Of a DNA stretch of 64,000 bases, positions 51,064 to 60,300 are shown piece after piece. Numbering within the stretch: the stretch's first letter is position 1; the number at the start of each line of letters is the position of its first letter. This DNA is from Bimastos eiseni (Eukaryota; Annelida; Clitellata; Crassiclitellata; Lumbricidae). The notes under the pieces were generated by a model. It was given only the letters and a program-made list of their open reading frames with translations, had not been told where the DNA came from and searched no databases. The position numbers and the translations under genes were made by a program. The stretch covers positions 35,404,921 to 35,468,920 of the forward strand of contig OY365814.1 of NCBI GenBank assembly GCA_959347315.1, in the 5' to 3' direction.

Positions 51064-53513
51064 GTCATGCTTTGGATGGTGCGTACTATTTTACCTAGAA
51101 TTTGTTGTTGTGTTGGTTGTGTGTAGTGCAACATGTCTGGGTCAGTCCTAACCGCCTCCGAGGGTATGGGTGGTATGTATGTGGCCGTAGTTAGGTGTTT
51201 GATACCGTTGTTGATTGCTGTGATGTTGTTATGGTGTTGTAGAGAGAAGTTCGGGCTGGTTGAGACCCCCACTGTGAGAACCACCTTCGCCTTCATGTGG
51301 GCCGTTATCAAGCGTACCTTCAGGGCCTCCAGTGGTCGGGTCAGAGAAAAATCGTCCCTATGGTTGATGCCCAGGGCGAAGATGAGGTGCTCAAGTTGAT
51401 GGTCGGGGAGTGCATGTTGGAGATGTGCAACGTTATAGAAGTTGCCCCCGGACAGGCTTACCAGTTGGAAACCCTCAGGGAGGTCGGTGCCCGTGATGTG
51501 CTTGAAGTTGGAGTCCGCAATGATGAGATGCCGCGTGTCTGCCCTAAGCTGAACCCTCCATTGATCCCTATTGAACCCGCGCAGGTAGGAGAACCGTGGA
51601 GGGGGAGAGAGGGTGGGATTCGGCTGGGGTGGAGATGTGGGTCTCTGAAGGGGTGCCGTAGTAATAGTAGTTTTTGCCAGGGCGGCTGGTTCAGAAGATG
51701 CAATGGACCTGGTGGTCAGGCGTCTAGTGCGTTGAGGAATAGGGTTAGGGTTAGTTGTAGGGTTAGTAAGTTCAGTAGAGGTTCCAGTCAGAGTAATGAG
51801 AGAGTGTGAGGTAAGAGAGCGTTCAGGAAGTAGTTGAGTAGGTGTAGGAAGTTTAGGGTTAGTGGTAGGGTTAGTAGGTACAGTAAGAGTAGGATGAGGG
51901 TGAGTAGATGTAGAAGGTTTAGGGTTAGTAGTAGGGTTAGTAGGTGAAGTCGAAGGCGTGAAGGAGGGTGTAGGAAGTTTAGGGTTAGTGGTAGGGTTCG
52001 TAGGTACAGTAAGAGTAGGATGAGGGTGAGTAGATGTAGAAGGTTTAGGGTTAGTAGTAGGGTTAGTAGGTGAAGTCGAAGGTGTGAAGGAGAGTGTAGG
52101 AGCAGTGGTGAGTTTGGAAGATTTAGGAAGTTTCCTTACCGGAGAAGGAGTGTTATCAGAGTCAGAATCAGAGTCACCAGCAAGTTCAGCAAGGATGTAA
52201 ATGGTAGGAGAGTCAGAGGAAGTATTGTCAGAATTAGGAAGGTCAGGTGAGATGTCAGAAAGATTGAGAGAGCCAGGACAGAAGCGGTTGTGTGTGGGGA
52301 TTGGTTCGGGTGAGGTGCTGATGCAAACTTTCTTGCAAGGGTTGGTCACCTTACGGAATCCTTGAGGATCCGTCCCCTTACCTTTACCTGCCCTACTCCC
52401 TAAGTCCATCACCGTAACTGCCTCACTCTCTAAGTCCATTACCGTACCTGCCTCACTCCCTAAGTCCATCACCGTACCTGTCTCAACCCCTACGTCTCTC
52501 ACTCCTATCCCCGCACCTGTATCTACACCCCTCACTCTTACCACCTTCTCCACCTCCCTGACCACCTTCTCCACCTCCCTGACCACCTTCTCCACCTCCC
52601 TGACTCCTATCACCCTTGCCTCAGCCTGGACCAGGCGTCTGACCTCAGCCTCGGTTACCTTACGGCCGAGGTTGCCAGTGATCTGTTTCACAACCACGTT
52701 GATAATGGCCTCCTTATCCCTTGGGTTGGCCCCCCTGAGAAGAGTGATGGTAGATTGCAGTTGGGAAGAGAAGTGAAGCTGAAGGCGTGCCGTTAGTTCA
52801 GTGCCCGAGTTTTCGAGGATGGAGGAGATGTCCTTGCGGACTGCAGGGGTCGGATATACCGGGTTTATGCTGCAGGCAACCGTTTGCAAATCGCGTTGGA
52901 TGGATCTGGGAAGAGACTGCCAGTTAGATTGTTGCCTGCGCAGTTGGGTGGCGCGGTACAAGGCCTTGCAGATGGTGGAGAAATCCGGGTTGTCAGAGCG
53001 GAGGCGAGGTTCAGAGATTCGAGGTAGTGCAGTAGAGTGCCCTGGTCTGTTGAAGTGAGGGAGTTTCAGAGACATGAGAGGGGGGAGTGATCCTGAAGGG
53101 GGGTTGTGCTGAAGTGGGCGAGACCAGGCCGAGGTGGGAGGAAGTGGTAGTGTAGAGTGAGGAAGTGTAGGGTGAGGAGGAGGTGGTGGAGGAGGTAGAG
53201 TGGGGAGGGAACGAGGTGGTAGGGTTTGGAACAACGGTGGGATGCTATGGGTCATAGATGACGCCATTTTGGAAGAAGGTAGACCCTTCTCCAGCAGGTT
53301 CAAACGACCACTGAAGGTCTCCATGGACTTGTTCATTCTCTCCATGAGCATCTCCATCCGCTGAAAGTCAAAGGTAGGGGGAGGAGGAGGAGGAGGAAAG
53401 GTGAGTGCAGAAGCAGCATTGTTATTGTATTGATACTTGCCCGGTTGTAGGTGTTGTTGGAAGGTGAATCCATTCGTTGGCGGCTGTCGGGTCTGGAACT
53501 GTTGGCGATGCAT
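51054..53513 (-). CDS. PLE ORF1: coiled-coil, helical region, SGNH-like domain (unit 1)
   Basis: 819 codons from an ATG (MHRQQFQTRQ). Pro-rich N-terminus with a short amphipathic helix (MEMLMERMNKSMETFSGRL, 53-71). Conserved region about 172-295 (NPDFSTICKALYRATQL, NWQSLPRSI, ANPRDKEAIINVVVKQITG), homologous to the ORF1 of element 4. Heptad-like VREVEKV repeats 304-326. A Pro/Thr/Asn linker about 470-600 with a duplicated block of about 42 residues rich in NPTTNP, encoded by TTAGGG-like DNA. C-terminal SGNH-like domain 661-819 with IIADSN (Ser668), SGGNF, GINH (Asn717) and DMLH (Asp793, His796). All four SGNH positions are kept. Possibly an RNA-binding and particle-forming protein with an esterase-like domain. 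Its stop lies 59 nt before the ORF2 ATG. Confidence 0.85.
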   Translation of the reverse strand: MHRQQFQTRQPPTNGFTFQQHLQPGKYQYNNNAASALTFPPPPPPPTFDFQRMEMLMERMNKSMETFSGRLNLLEKGLPSSKMASSMTHSIPPLFQTLPPRSLPTLPPPPPPPHPTLPHSTLPLPPTSAWSRPLQHNPPSGSLPPLMSLKLPHFNRPGHSTALPRISEPRLRSDNPDFSTICKALYRATQLRRQQSNWQSLPRSIQRDLQTVACSINPVYPTPAVRKDISSILENSGTELTARLQLHFSSQLQSTITLLRGANPRDKEAIINVVVKQITGNLGRKVTEAEVRRLVQAEARVIGVREVEKVVREVEKVVREVEKVVRVRGVDTGAGIGVRDVGVETGTVMDLGSEAGTVMDLESEAVTVMDLGSRAGKGKGTDPQGFRKVTNPCKKVCISTSPEPIPTHNRFCPGSLNLSDISPDLPNSDNTSSDSPTIYILAELAGDSDSDSDNTPSPVRKLPKSSKLTTAPTLSFTPSTSPTNPTTNPKPSTSTHPHPTLTVPTNPTTNPKLPTPSFTPSTSPTNPTTNPKPSTSTHPHPTLTVPTNPTTNPKLPTPTQLLPERSLTSHSLITLTGTSTELTNPTTNPNPIPQRTRRLTTRSIASSEPAALAKTTITTAPLQRPTSPPQPNPTLSPPPRFSYLRGFNRDQWRVQLRADTRHLIIADSNFKHITGTDLPEGFQLVSLSGGNFYNVAHLQHALPDHQLEHLIFALGINHRDDFSLTRPLEALKVRLITAHMKAKVVLTVGVSTSPNFSLQHHNNITAINNGIKHLTTATYIPPIPSEAVRTDPDMLHYTQPTQQQILGKIVRTIQSMTKN

Positions 53514-54299
53514 TCTCTTCGTTCTTCAGGTTTTGAGTATTCAAAAGTTTTTCTTGTTGTTTTTTATTGTAATTTGAATGACTGATTATATAAGAATAAT
53601 TGAGACAAAAACGACTTTGTTGAGAAACTCAAAAGATCAGTTTCTCGATTTTTACTAGTCTTATTTCTAAACTCCTAACTTAATACAATCGCTATAAATT
53701 CCTAACTTAATACAATCGCTTTACACAAATTTAATCTCTGCACAATTTTAACTCTAACAATGTGACGACGTTTCGGCTAATTCGCCTTCATCAGGTAAAG
53801 AAAGTCTGAAATATTAACCTTATATATACCTTTCTAGGAGGCCATCCCTATGTCTAACTCTAATGAGGCCAGCCTATCCGGTGCTATAGTTTTGTTTGCC
53901 TAACTAATTGTCTAAGTTCGTTGGTTCGTGTCATGTAGGGTTGTTATGCTATACAGGTGAGTGCGGTCTAATTATCCATTCTAGGCCTATACGGAGTTAT
54001 ACAGTTAAGTATCTAACTGTCTAAGTTCGTGTCAGGTAGGGTTGTTATGCTATACAGGTGGGTGCGGTCTAATTATCCATCCTAGGCCTATACGAAACTA
54101 TACAGGTAAGTCAGGCCTAGTTTATATGTTCGGATCGTGTCAGCGGTGACACGAGCTATATACAAATGTTAATGATAACAGGTGAGCGAGTCTTATATTC
54201 AGACGAATTATGTTGCGGTCAGTGTTGTTAGTGTTGTTCCATGTACCCGTTCATCCGTGATTCCTTGCCCATCAACTCCTAGGCGCTGGCAGGTTTAGG
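53514..54299 (-). other. PLE 5' UTR (unit 1) with internal repeats
   Basis: Contains a doubled 20-bp CCTAACTTAATACAATCGCT (53669-53722), the hammerhead-like motif (53764-53795), and two copies of a segment of about 100 bp (from 53911 and from 54024) with GGGTTGTTATGCTATACAGG and GCGGTCTAATTATCCAT. The extreme 5' end carries CCCATCAACTCCTAGGCGCT and TTTAGG. No promoter motif can be assigned. Confidence 0.75.
53745..53815 (-). ncRNA. hammerhead-ribozyme-like motif, unit 1
   Basis: Sense strand CTGATGA, extra A, GGC-loop-GCC, GAAA, CGTC, the same core as in element 4. Stem I pairing is weaker here: two base pairs, then a loop and CUUU/AGAG. Also at about 59544-59614 in unit 2. Conservation between diverged families supports function, but activity is untested. 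Confidence 0.5.
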
Positions 54300-54501
54300 T
54301 TATGTATCAAATCACGAAGTGATTGTTAAGCGCTGGCACAATTCGTTGATGGGAGAATCACAGATGGCGGGTCTGATGGTGATGTGGTGTTGGTGGAGGT
54401 GATCCCGGCGGTGGCGATGGAGGTGGTGGTGATGATGATGATGCTGGAGCGCTGATGCTGTTTGAGGATGAGGATGATGATGTTCGGTTGTTCTGTTGTG
54501 G

Positions 54502-56793
54502 TTAGGTCAGGTGTTGTCTGGTGGTGTAGTCTGGTGGTCGGTTGATCCCGTGAGGTTGGTACGTCATCAATTCTTGTCGCCATTGTTGTTGTAGATCCAG
54601 GAGGCGGTACGGCAGAGAGGACGGTTGGTACCTAAAAAGAACCATTTCCAGTGCAGCAACGGTGACTATCGGCATAATTGTAATGTTTTTTAGTGAGTGG
54701 TTGTTTGAATTGAAGTGGTTTGATAATGGGTTATTATGCTTATTTGTGATATTGTGGATATGTTCTAATAGGCCTTCTACTACTTTACCTTGTGTATGGT
54801 CTATATATTGTTTGTTGCAGGCGCTACAAGTAATTAAGTAGATTGTATTTGTGCTTTGGCAGTCTAGTTGCTTGATTATGGTGTATTTGCGGCGTGTGTA
54901 TGTGCTTGAGTATGTTTTGGAGACTGTAATGTATGGGCATGACTGACAGTTAGGTATGTTACACTTGTTTGAGCCTATGTTCGTATTTTGTTTTGGTTTT
55001 ATGGGCCTATTTCTACGTGGAGCAAGTAATTCTTTTAGGTTCCTATTTCTAGAGTAGGCTGGTATTATTCGGTAATGTTTTAGTGTATTGTCTTGCATGA
55101 GGAGTTTTTTCCATTCATAGAATATTCGCATAGATAGTGGATTGTATGGTATGACTACTGGGAGGAGGTTGTTATCAGTTTTTTTAGTTTTAAGATTCTT
55201 TTCACGTCTGGTCCATATGTTGTTTTTAGTTTCCCTTAGCAGTCTTTTGCTATATCCCCTGTGTATTAAACTGTCAAATAGTGTTTTACATGAGTAGTCG
55301 AAGTCCGTTTTATATGAGGATAGTCTTTTAAATCTTAAAATTTGCGATTTCAGGATGCCAGTGAATGTGTGTTTAGGATGAAATGATGAACTGTGCAGTA
55401 ATTGGTGTGTGTCTGTCTGTTTAAAATAAACTCTTGTCTGCAGTGTAGTCCTGTCCTGGTCTGTGTTTTTAAAGATTGTTGTGTCAAGGAAGTTAATTTC
55501 AGTGTCATTGTATGTTAAGGTTATTGTAATGTCAGGGATTAAAGAATTTAGAAATGCTTCATATTGTTTTAGCTCCTCCACAGTGCCAGGCCATACAAAG
55601 AAGATATCATCAAGAAAACGGAAGAAGTCAAGTGGGTGAATGTGGAAGGCCTCCATTGCTTTTTTGTCAAATTCTACCAGGTACATGTTTGCTAAGTTAG
55701 GTGCAAAGGTTTTTCCCATAGCTGTCCCAAAAATTTGTAGGAAGAGTTTGTTGCAGAAGGAGAAGTCGTTATTTTTCATTGCTATTTCTAAGAGTTCTAA
55801 GAGTTCGGCGTCTGGTCTATTAGCTTTTGGATTTTTATGGAAGAATTCTTTTACAGTAGTGATAGTTCTATCTATGTTCATATTTGTGTATAGTGCTGTG
55901 ACATCGCCTGTGACTAAGATATAGTGTGGTTTTATTGTAATGTTTTTGATTCTGTTTATAAAGTCATAGGTGTCCTTAATGTATGATGGATGTTTATTGG
56001 CGAGGGGTTTGAGGTAGGAGTCAATATATTCACTTATTCGCCTAGATTCTGTCGCGCAATCTCCTACTATAGGACGTCCTTCCGGCATATCCGGTAGTGT
56101 CCATTTATTTATATGTTTATGAATTTTAGGTAGGAGGTAGAATTTACGTTCTTTATCTGTAGGTTTGGCGCTGAGGTACGAATATTGTTCTCGGCTAATG
56201 TGCTTAGATTTACGTAGCCTATTTAAGATTTCATTTATCCTAGGTATAGTTTCATTCTTAAGAGGCGTTTCAATGATTTTGTAATACTTAGTGTTATCTA
56301 ATTGTCTACTTGCTTCTATGTTATATGATTGTTTGTCTAGGACGCATACCATTCCCCCTTTGTCCGCTGGTTTGATTATTATATTTTCATTATTGCGTAA
56401 TCTATGTATTGCTTTTTGTTGATTTTTAGTCAGATTATTAGTCTTATTTCTAAAGGTGTAGGTGTCATTAACTAATGGATATTCATGTAGTATGCTTTCT
56501 GTGGTTTCTTTTAGCTTATCAATTAATTCTAGGGTGTTTTCAGATAAATGTTCATCTTTAGGGATCCAAGTGCTAGGTTCTGTGAAGTTCCTTTTAGTTT
56601 TTCTTGTTTGACTATCATTTTGGCTTGAATCATGATTTTTAAAATAATCTCTTAATTTGATTGATCTGGTTAATTTGTTCAAACTGGTTTCGATGTCTTT
56701 AAAGTAGAGTTTGTTGGTGGTGGGTATGAAGCCTAGTCCTAGATCAAGGAGGCTCGTATCCTCCAGGCTTAAGGGTTGTTTTGAGAGGTTCAT
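54502..56793 (-). CDS. PLE ORF2 reverse transcriptase (unit 2)
   Basis: Protein identical over all 763 residues to that of unit 1, including FLDD in motif C and the altered YIDH/EGLLEH residues of the GIY-YIG domain. Confidence 0.92.
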   Translation of the reverse strand: MNLSKQPLSLEDTSLLDLGLGFIPTTNKLYFKDIETSLNKLTRSIKLRDYFKNHDSSQNDSQTRKTKRNFTEPSTWIPKDEHLSENTLELIDKLKETTESILHEYPLVNDTYTFRNKTNNLTKNQQKAIHRLRNNENIIIKPADKGGMVCVLDKQSYNIEASRQLDNTKYYKIIETPLKNETIPRINEILNRLRKSKHISREQYSYLSAKPTDKERKFYLLPKIHKHINKWTLPDMPEGRPIVGDCATESRRISEYIDSYLKPLANKHPSYIKDTYDFINRIKNITIKPHYILVTGDVTALYTNMNIDRTITTVKEFFHKNPKANRPDAELLELLEIAMKNNDFSFCNKLFLQIFGTAMGKTFAPNLANMYLVEFDKKAMEAFHIHPLDFFRFLDDIFFVWPGTVEELKQYEAFLNSLIPDITITLTYNDTEINFLDTTIFKNTDQDRTTLQTRVYFKQTDTHQLLHSSSFHPKHTFTGILKSQILRFKRLSSYKTDFDYSCKTLFDSLIHRGYSKRLLRETKNNIWTRREKNLKTKKTDNNLLPVVIPYNPLSMRIFYEWKKLLMQDNTLKHYRIIPAYSRNRNLKELLAPRRNRPIKPKQNTNIGSNKCNIPNCQSCPYITVSKTYSSTYTRRKYTIIKQLDCQSTNTIYLITCSACNKQYIDHTQGKVVEGLLEHIHNITNKHNNPLSNHFNSNNHSLKNITIMPIVTVAALEMVLFRYQPSSLPYRLLDLQQQWRQELMTYQPHGINRPPDYTTRQHLT

Positions 56794-56852
56794 AGTGTAT
56801 TTTGAGAGAGTGTGTGTGTGAGAGTTATTTTCTGTATTTTGAATTGTGTTTT

Positions 56853-59312
56853 TTAGTTTTTTGTCATGCTTTGGATGGTGCGTACTATTTTACCTAGAAT
56901 TTGTTGTTGTGTTGGTTGTGTGTAGTGCAACATGTCTGGGTCAGTCCTAACCGCCTCCGAGGGTATGGGTGGTATGTATGTGGCCGTAGTTAGGTGTTTG
57001 ATACCGTTGTTGATTGCTGTGATGTTGTTATGGTGTTGTAGAGAGAAGTTCGGGCTGGTTGAGACCCCCACTGTGAGAACCACCTTCGCCTTCATGTGGG
57101 CCGTTATCAAGCGTACCTTCAGGGCCTCCAGTGGTCGGGTCAGAGAAAAATCGTCCCTATGGTTGATGCCCAGGGCGAAGATGAGGTGCTCAAGTTGATG
57201 GTCGGGGAGTGCATGTTGGAGATGTGCAACGTTATAGAAGTTGCCCCCGGACAGGCTTACCAGTTGGAAACCCTCAGGGAGGTCGGTGCCCGTGATGTGC
57301 TTGAAGTTGGAGTCCGCAATGATGAGATGCCGCGTGTCTGCCCTAAGCTGAACCCTCCATTGATCCCTATTGAACCCGCGCAGGTAGGAGAACCGTGGAG
57401 GGGGAGAGAGGGTGGGATTCGGCTGGGGTGGAGATGTGGGTCTCTGAAGGGGTGCCGTAGTAATAGTAGTTTTTGCCAGGGCGGCTGGTTCAGAAGATGC
57501 AATGGACCTGGTGGTCAGGCGTCTAGTGCGTTGAGGAATAGGGTTAGGGTTAGTTGTAGGGTTAGTAAGTTCAGTAGAGGTTCCAGTCAGAGTAATGAGA
57601 GAGTGTGAGGTAAGAGAGCGTTCAGGAAGTAGTTGAGTAGGTGTAGGAAGTTTAGGGTTAGTGGTAGGGTTAGTAGGTACAGTAAGAGTAGGATGAGGGT
57701 GAGTAGATGTAGAAGGTTTAGGGTTAGTAGTAGGGTTAGTAGGTGAAGTCGAAGGCGTGAAGGAGGGTGTAGGAAGTTTAGGGTTAGTGGTAGGGTTCGT
57801 AGGTACAGTAAGAGTAGGATGAGGGTGAGTAGATGTAGAAGGTTTAGGGTTAGTAGTAGGGTTAGTAGGTGAAGTCGAAGGTGTGAAGGAGAGTGTAGGA
57901 GCAGTGGTGAGTTTGGAAGATTTAGGAAGTTTCCTTACCGGAGAAGGAGTGTTATCAGAGTCAGAATCAGAGTCACCAGCAAGTTCAGCAAGGATGTAAA
58001 TGGTAGGAGAGTCAGAGGAAGTATTGTCAGAATTAGGAAGGTCAGGTGAGATGTCAGAAAGATTGAGAGAGCCAGGACAGAAGCGGTTGTGTGTGGGGAT
58101 TGGTTCGGGTGAGGTGCTGATGCAAACTTTCTTGCAAGGGTTGGTCACCTTACGGAATCCTTGAGGATCCGTCCCCTTACCTTTACCTGCCCTACTCCCT
58201 AAGTCCATCACCGTAACTGCCTCACTCTCTAAGTCCATTACCGTACCTGCCTCACTCCCTAAGTCCATCACCGTACCTGTCTCAACCCCTACGTCTCTCA
58301 CTCCTATCCCCGCACCTGTATCTACACCCCTCACTCTTACCACCTTCTCCACCTCCCTGACCACCTTCTCCACCTCCCTGACCACCTTCTCCACCTCCCT
58401 GACTCCTATCACCCTTGCCTCAGCCTGGACCAGGCGTCTGACCTCAGCCTCGGTTACCTTACGGCCGAGGTTGCCAGTGATCTGTTTCACAACCACGTTG
58501 ATAATGGCCTCCTTATCCCTTGGGTTGGCCCCCCTGAGAAGAGTGATGGTAGATTGCAGTTGGGAAGAGAAGTGAAGCTGAAGGCGTGCCGTTAGTTCAG
58601 TGCCCGAGTTTTCGAGGATGGAGGAGATGTCCTTGCGGACTGCAGGGGTCGGATATACCGGGTTTATGCTGCAGGCAACCGTTTGCAAATCGCGTTGGAT
58701 GGATCTGGGAAGAGACTGCCAGTTAGATTGTTGCCTGCGCAGTTGGGTGGCGCGGTACAAGGCCTTGCAGATGGTGGAGAAATCCGGGTTGTCAGAGCGG
58801 AGGCGAGGTTCAGAGATTCGAGGTAGTGCAGTAGAGTGCCCTGGTCTGTTGAAGTGAGGGAGTTTCAGAGACATGAGAGGGGGGAGTGATCCTGAAGGGG
58901 GGTTGTGCTGAAGTGGGCGAGACCAGGCCGAGGTGGGAGGAAGTGGTAGTGTAGAGTGAGGAAGTGTAGGGTGAGGAGGAGGTGGTGGAGGAGGTAGAGT
59001 GGGGAGGGAACGAGGTGGTAGGGTTTGGAACAACGGTGGGATGCTATGGGTCATAGATGACGCCATTTTGGAAGAAGGTAGACCCTTCTCCAGCAGGTTC
59101 AAACGACCACTGAAGGTCTCCATGGACTTGTTCATTCTCTCCATGAGCATCTCCATCCGCTGAAAGTCAAAGGTAGGGGGAGGAGGAGGAGGAGGAAAGG
59201 TGAGTGCAGAAGCAGCATTGTTATTGTATTGATACTTGCCCGGTTGTAGGTGTTGTTGGAAGGTGAATCCATTCGTTGGCGGCTGTCGGGTCTGGAACTG
59301 TTGGCGATGCAT
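56853..59312 (-). CDS. PLE ORF1, SGNH-like (unit 2)
   Basis: Protein identical over all 819 residues to unit 1. Ends with the slippery A AAA AAC (56856-56862) and TAA. Confidence 0.86.
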   Translation of the reverse strand: MHRQQFQTRQPPTNGFTFQQHLQPGKYQYNNNAASALTFPPPPPPPTFDFQRMEMLMERMNKSMETFSGRLNLLEKGLPSSKMASSMTHSIPPLFQTLPPRSLPTLPPPPPPPHPTLPHSTLPLPPTSAWSRPLQHNPPSGSLPPLMSLKLPHFNRPGHSTALPRISEPRLRSDNPDFSTICKALYRATQLRRQQSNWQSLPRSIQRDLQTVACSINPVYPTPAVRKDISSILENSGTELTARLQLHFSSQLQSTITLLRGANPRDKEAIINVVVKQITGNLGRKVTEAEVRRLVQAEARVIGVREVEKVVREVEKVVREVEKVVRVRGVDTGAGIGVRDVGVETGTVMDLGSEAGTVMDLESEAVTVMDLGSRAGKGKGTDPQGFRKVTNPCKKVCISTSPEPIPTHNRFCPGSLNLSDISPDLPNSDNTSSDSPTIYILAELAGDSDSDSDNTPSPVRKLPKSSKLTTAPTLSFTPSTSPTNPTTNPKPSTSTHPHPTLTVPTNPTTNPKLPTPSFTPSTSPTNPTTNPKPSTSTHPHPTLTVPTNPTTNPKLPTPTQLLPERSLTSHSLITLTGTSTELTNPTTNPNPIPQRTRRLTTRSIASSEPAALAKTTITTAPLQRPTSPPQPNPTLSPPPRFSYLRGFNRDQWRVQLRADTRHLIIADSNFKHITGTDLPEGFQLVSLSGGNFYNVAHLQHALPDHQLEHLIFALGINHRDDFSLTRPLEALKVRLITAHMKAKVVLTVGVSTSPNFSLQHHNNITAINNGIKHLTTATYIPPIPSEAVRTDPDMLHYTQPTQQQILGKIVRTIQSMTKN

Positions 59313-59543
59313 TCTCTTCGTTCTTCAGGTTTTGAGTATTCAAAAGTTTTTCTTGTTGTTTTTTATTGTAATTTGAATGACTGATTATATAAGAATAATT
59401 GAGACAAAAACGACTTTGTTGAGAAACTCAAAAGATCAGTTTCTCGATTTTTACTAGTCTTATTTCTAAACTCCTAACTTAATACAATCGCTATAAATTC
59501 CTAACTTAATACAATCGCTTTACACAAATTTAATCTCTGCACA

Positions 59544-59614
59544 ATTTTAACTCTAACAATGTGACGACGTTTCGGCTAATTCGCCTTCATCAGGTAAAGA
59601 AAGTCTGAAATATT
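59544..59614 (-). ncRNA. hammerhead-ribozyme-like motif, unit 2
   Basis: Exact copy of the unit 1 motif, core at 59563-59594. Confidence 0.5.
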
Positions 59615-60300
59615 AACCTTATATATACCTTTCTAGGAGGCCATCCCTATGTCTAACTCTAATGAGGCCAGCCTATCCGGTGCTATAGTTTTGTTTGCCT
59701 AACTAATTGTCTAAGTTCGTTGGTTCGTGTCATGTAGGGTTGTTATGCTATACAGGTGAGTGCGGTCTAATTATCCATTCTAGGCCTATACGGAGTTATA
59801 CAGTTAAGTATCTAACTGTCTAAGTTCGTGTCAGGTAGGGTTGTTATGCTATACAGGTGGGTGCGGTCTAATTATCCATCCTAGGCCTATACGAAACTAT
59901 ACAGGTAAGTCAGGCCTAGTTTATATGTTCGGATCGTGTCAGCGGTGACACGAGCTATATACAAATGTTAATGATAACAGGTGAGCGAGTCTTATATTCA
60001 GACGAATTATGTTGCGGTCAGTGTTGTTAGTGTTGTTCCATGTACCCGTTCATCCGTGATTCCTTGCCCATCAACTCCTAGGCGCTGGCAGGTTTAGGTT
60101 ATGTATCAAATCACGAAGTGATTGTTAAGCGCTGGCACAATTCGTTGATGGGAGAATCACAGATGGCGGGTCTGATGGTGATGTGGTGTTGGTGGAGGTG
60201 ATCCCGGCGGTGGCGATGGAGGTGGTGGTGATGATGATGATGCTGGAGCGCTGATGCTGTTTGAGGATGAGGATGATGATGTTCGGTTGTTCTGTTGTGG

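Larger units (their letters stand above)
48501..54299 (-). mobile_element. intact two-ORF Penelope-like element, tandem unit 1 (5,799 bp)
   Basis: 3' end at 48501 on the TTAGGG array, 5' end at 54299 joined head-to-tail to unit 2. Order in sense: 5' UTR (53514-54299), ORF1 (51054-53513), frameshift site, ORF2 (48703-50994) and a 200-bp GATGATG-rich 3' UTR with the terminal hairpin. No flanking target-site duplication is evident, as expected for end attachment. Confidence 0.93.
54300..60098 (-). mobile_element. intact Penelope-like element, tandem unit 2
   Basis: Same 5,799-bp length and the same sequence wherever I compared it with unit 1. The junction with unit 1 is GGCAGGTTTAGG|TTATGTATC, with no TTAGGG array between. 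Confidence 0.92.

Noticed and set aside
51297..51809. 170-codon + strand frame, repeated in each tandem unit
   Set aside because: Antisense to the SGNH-like domain of ORF1; no recognisable motif and no start context.
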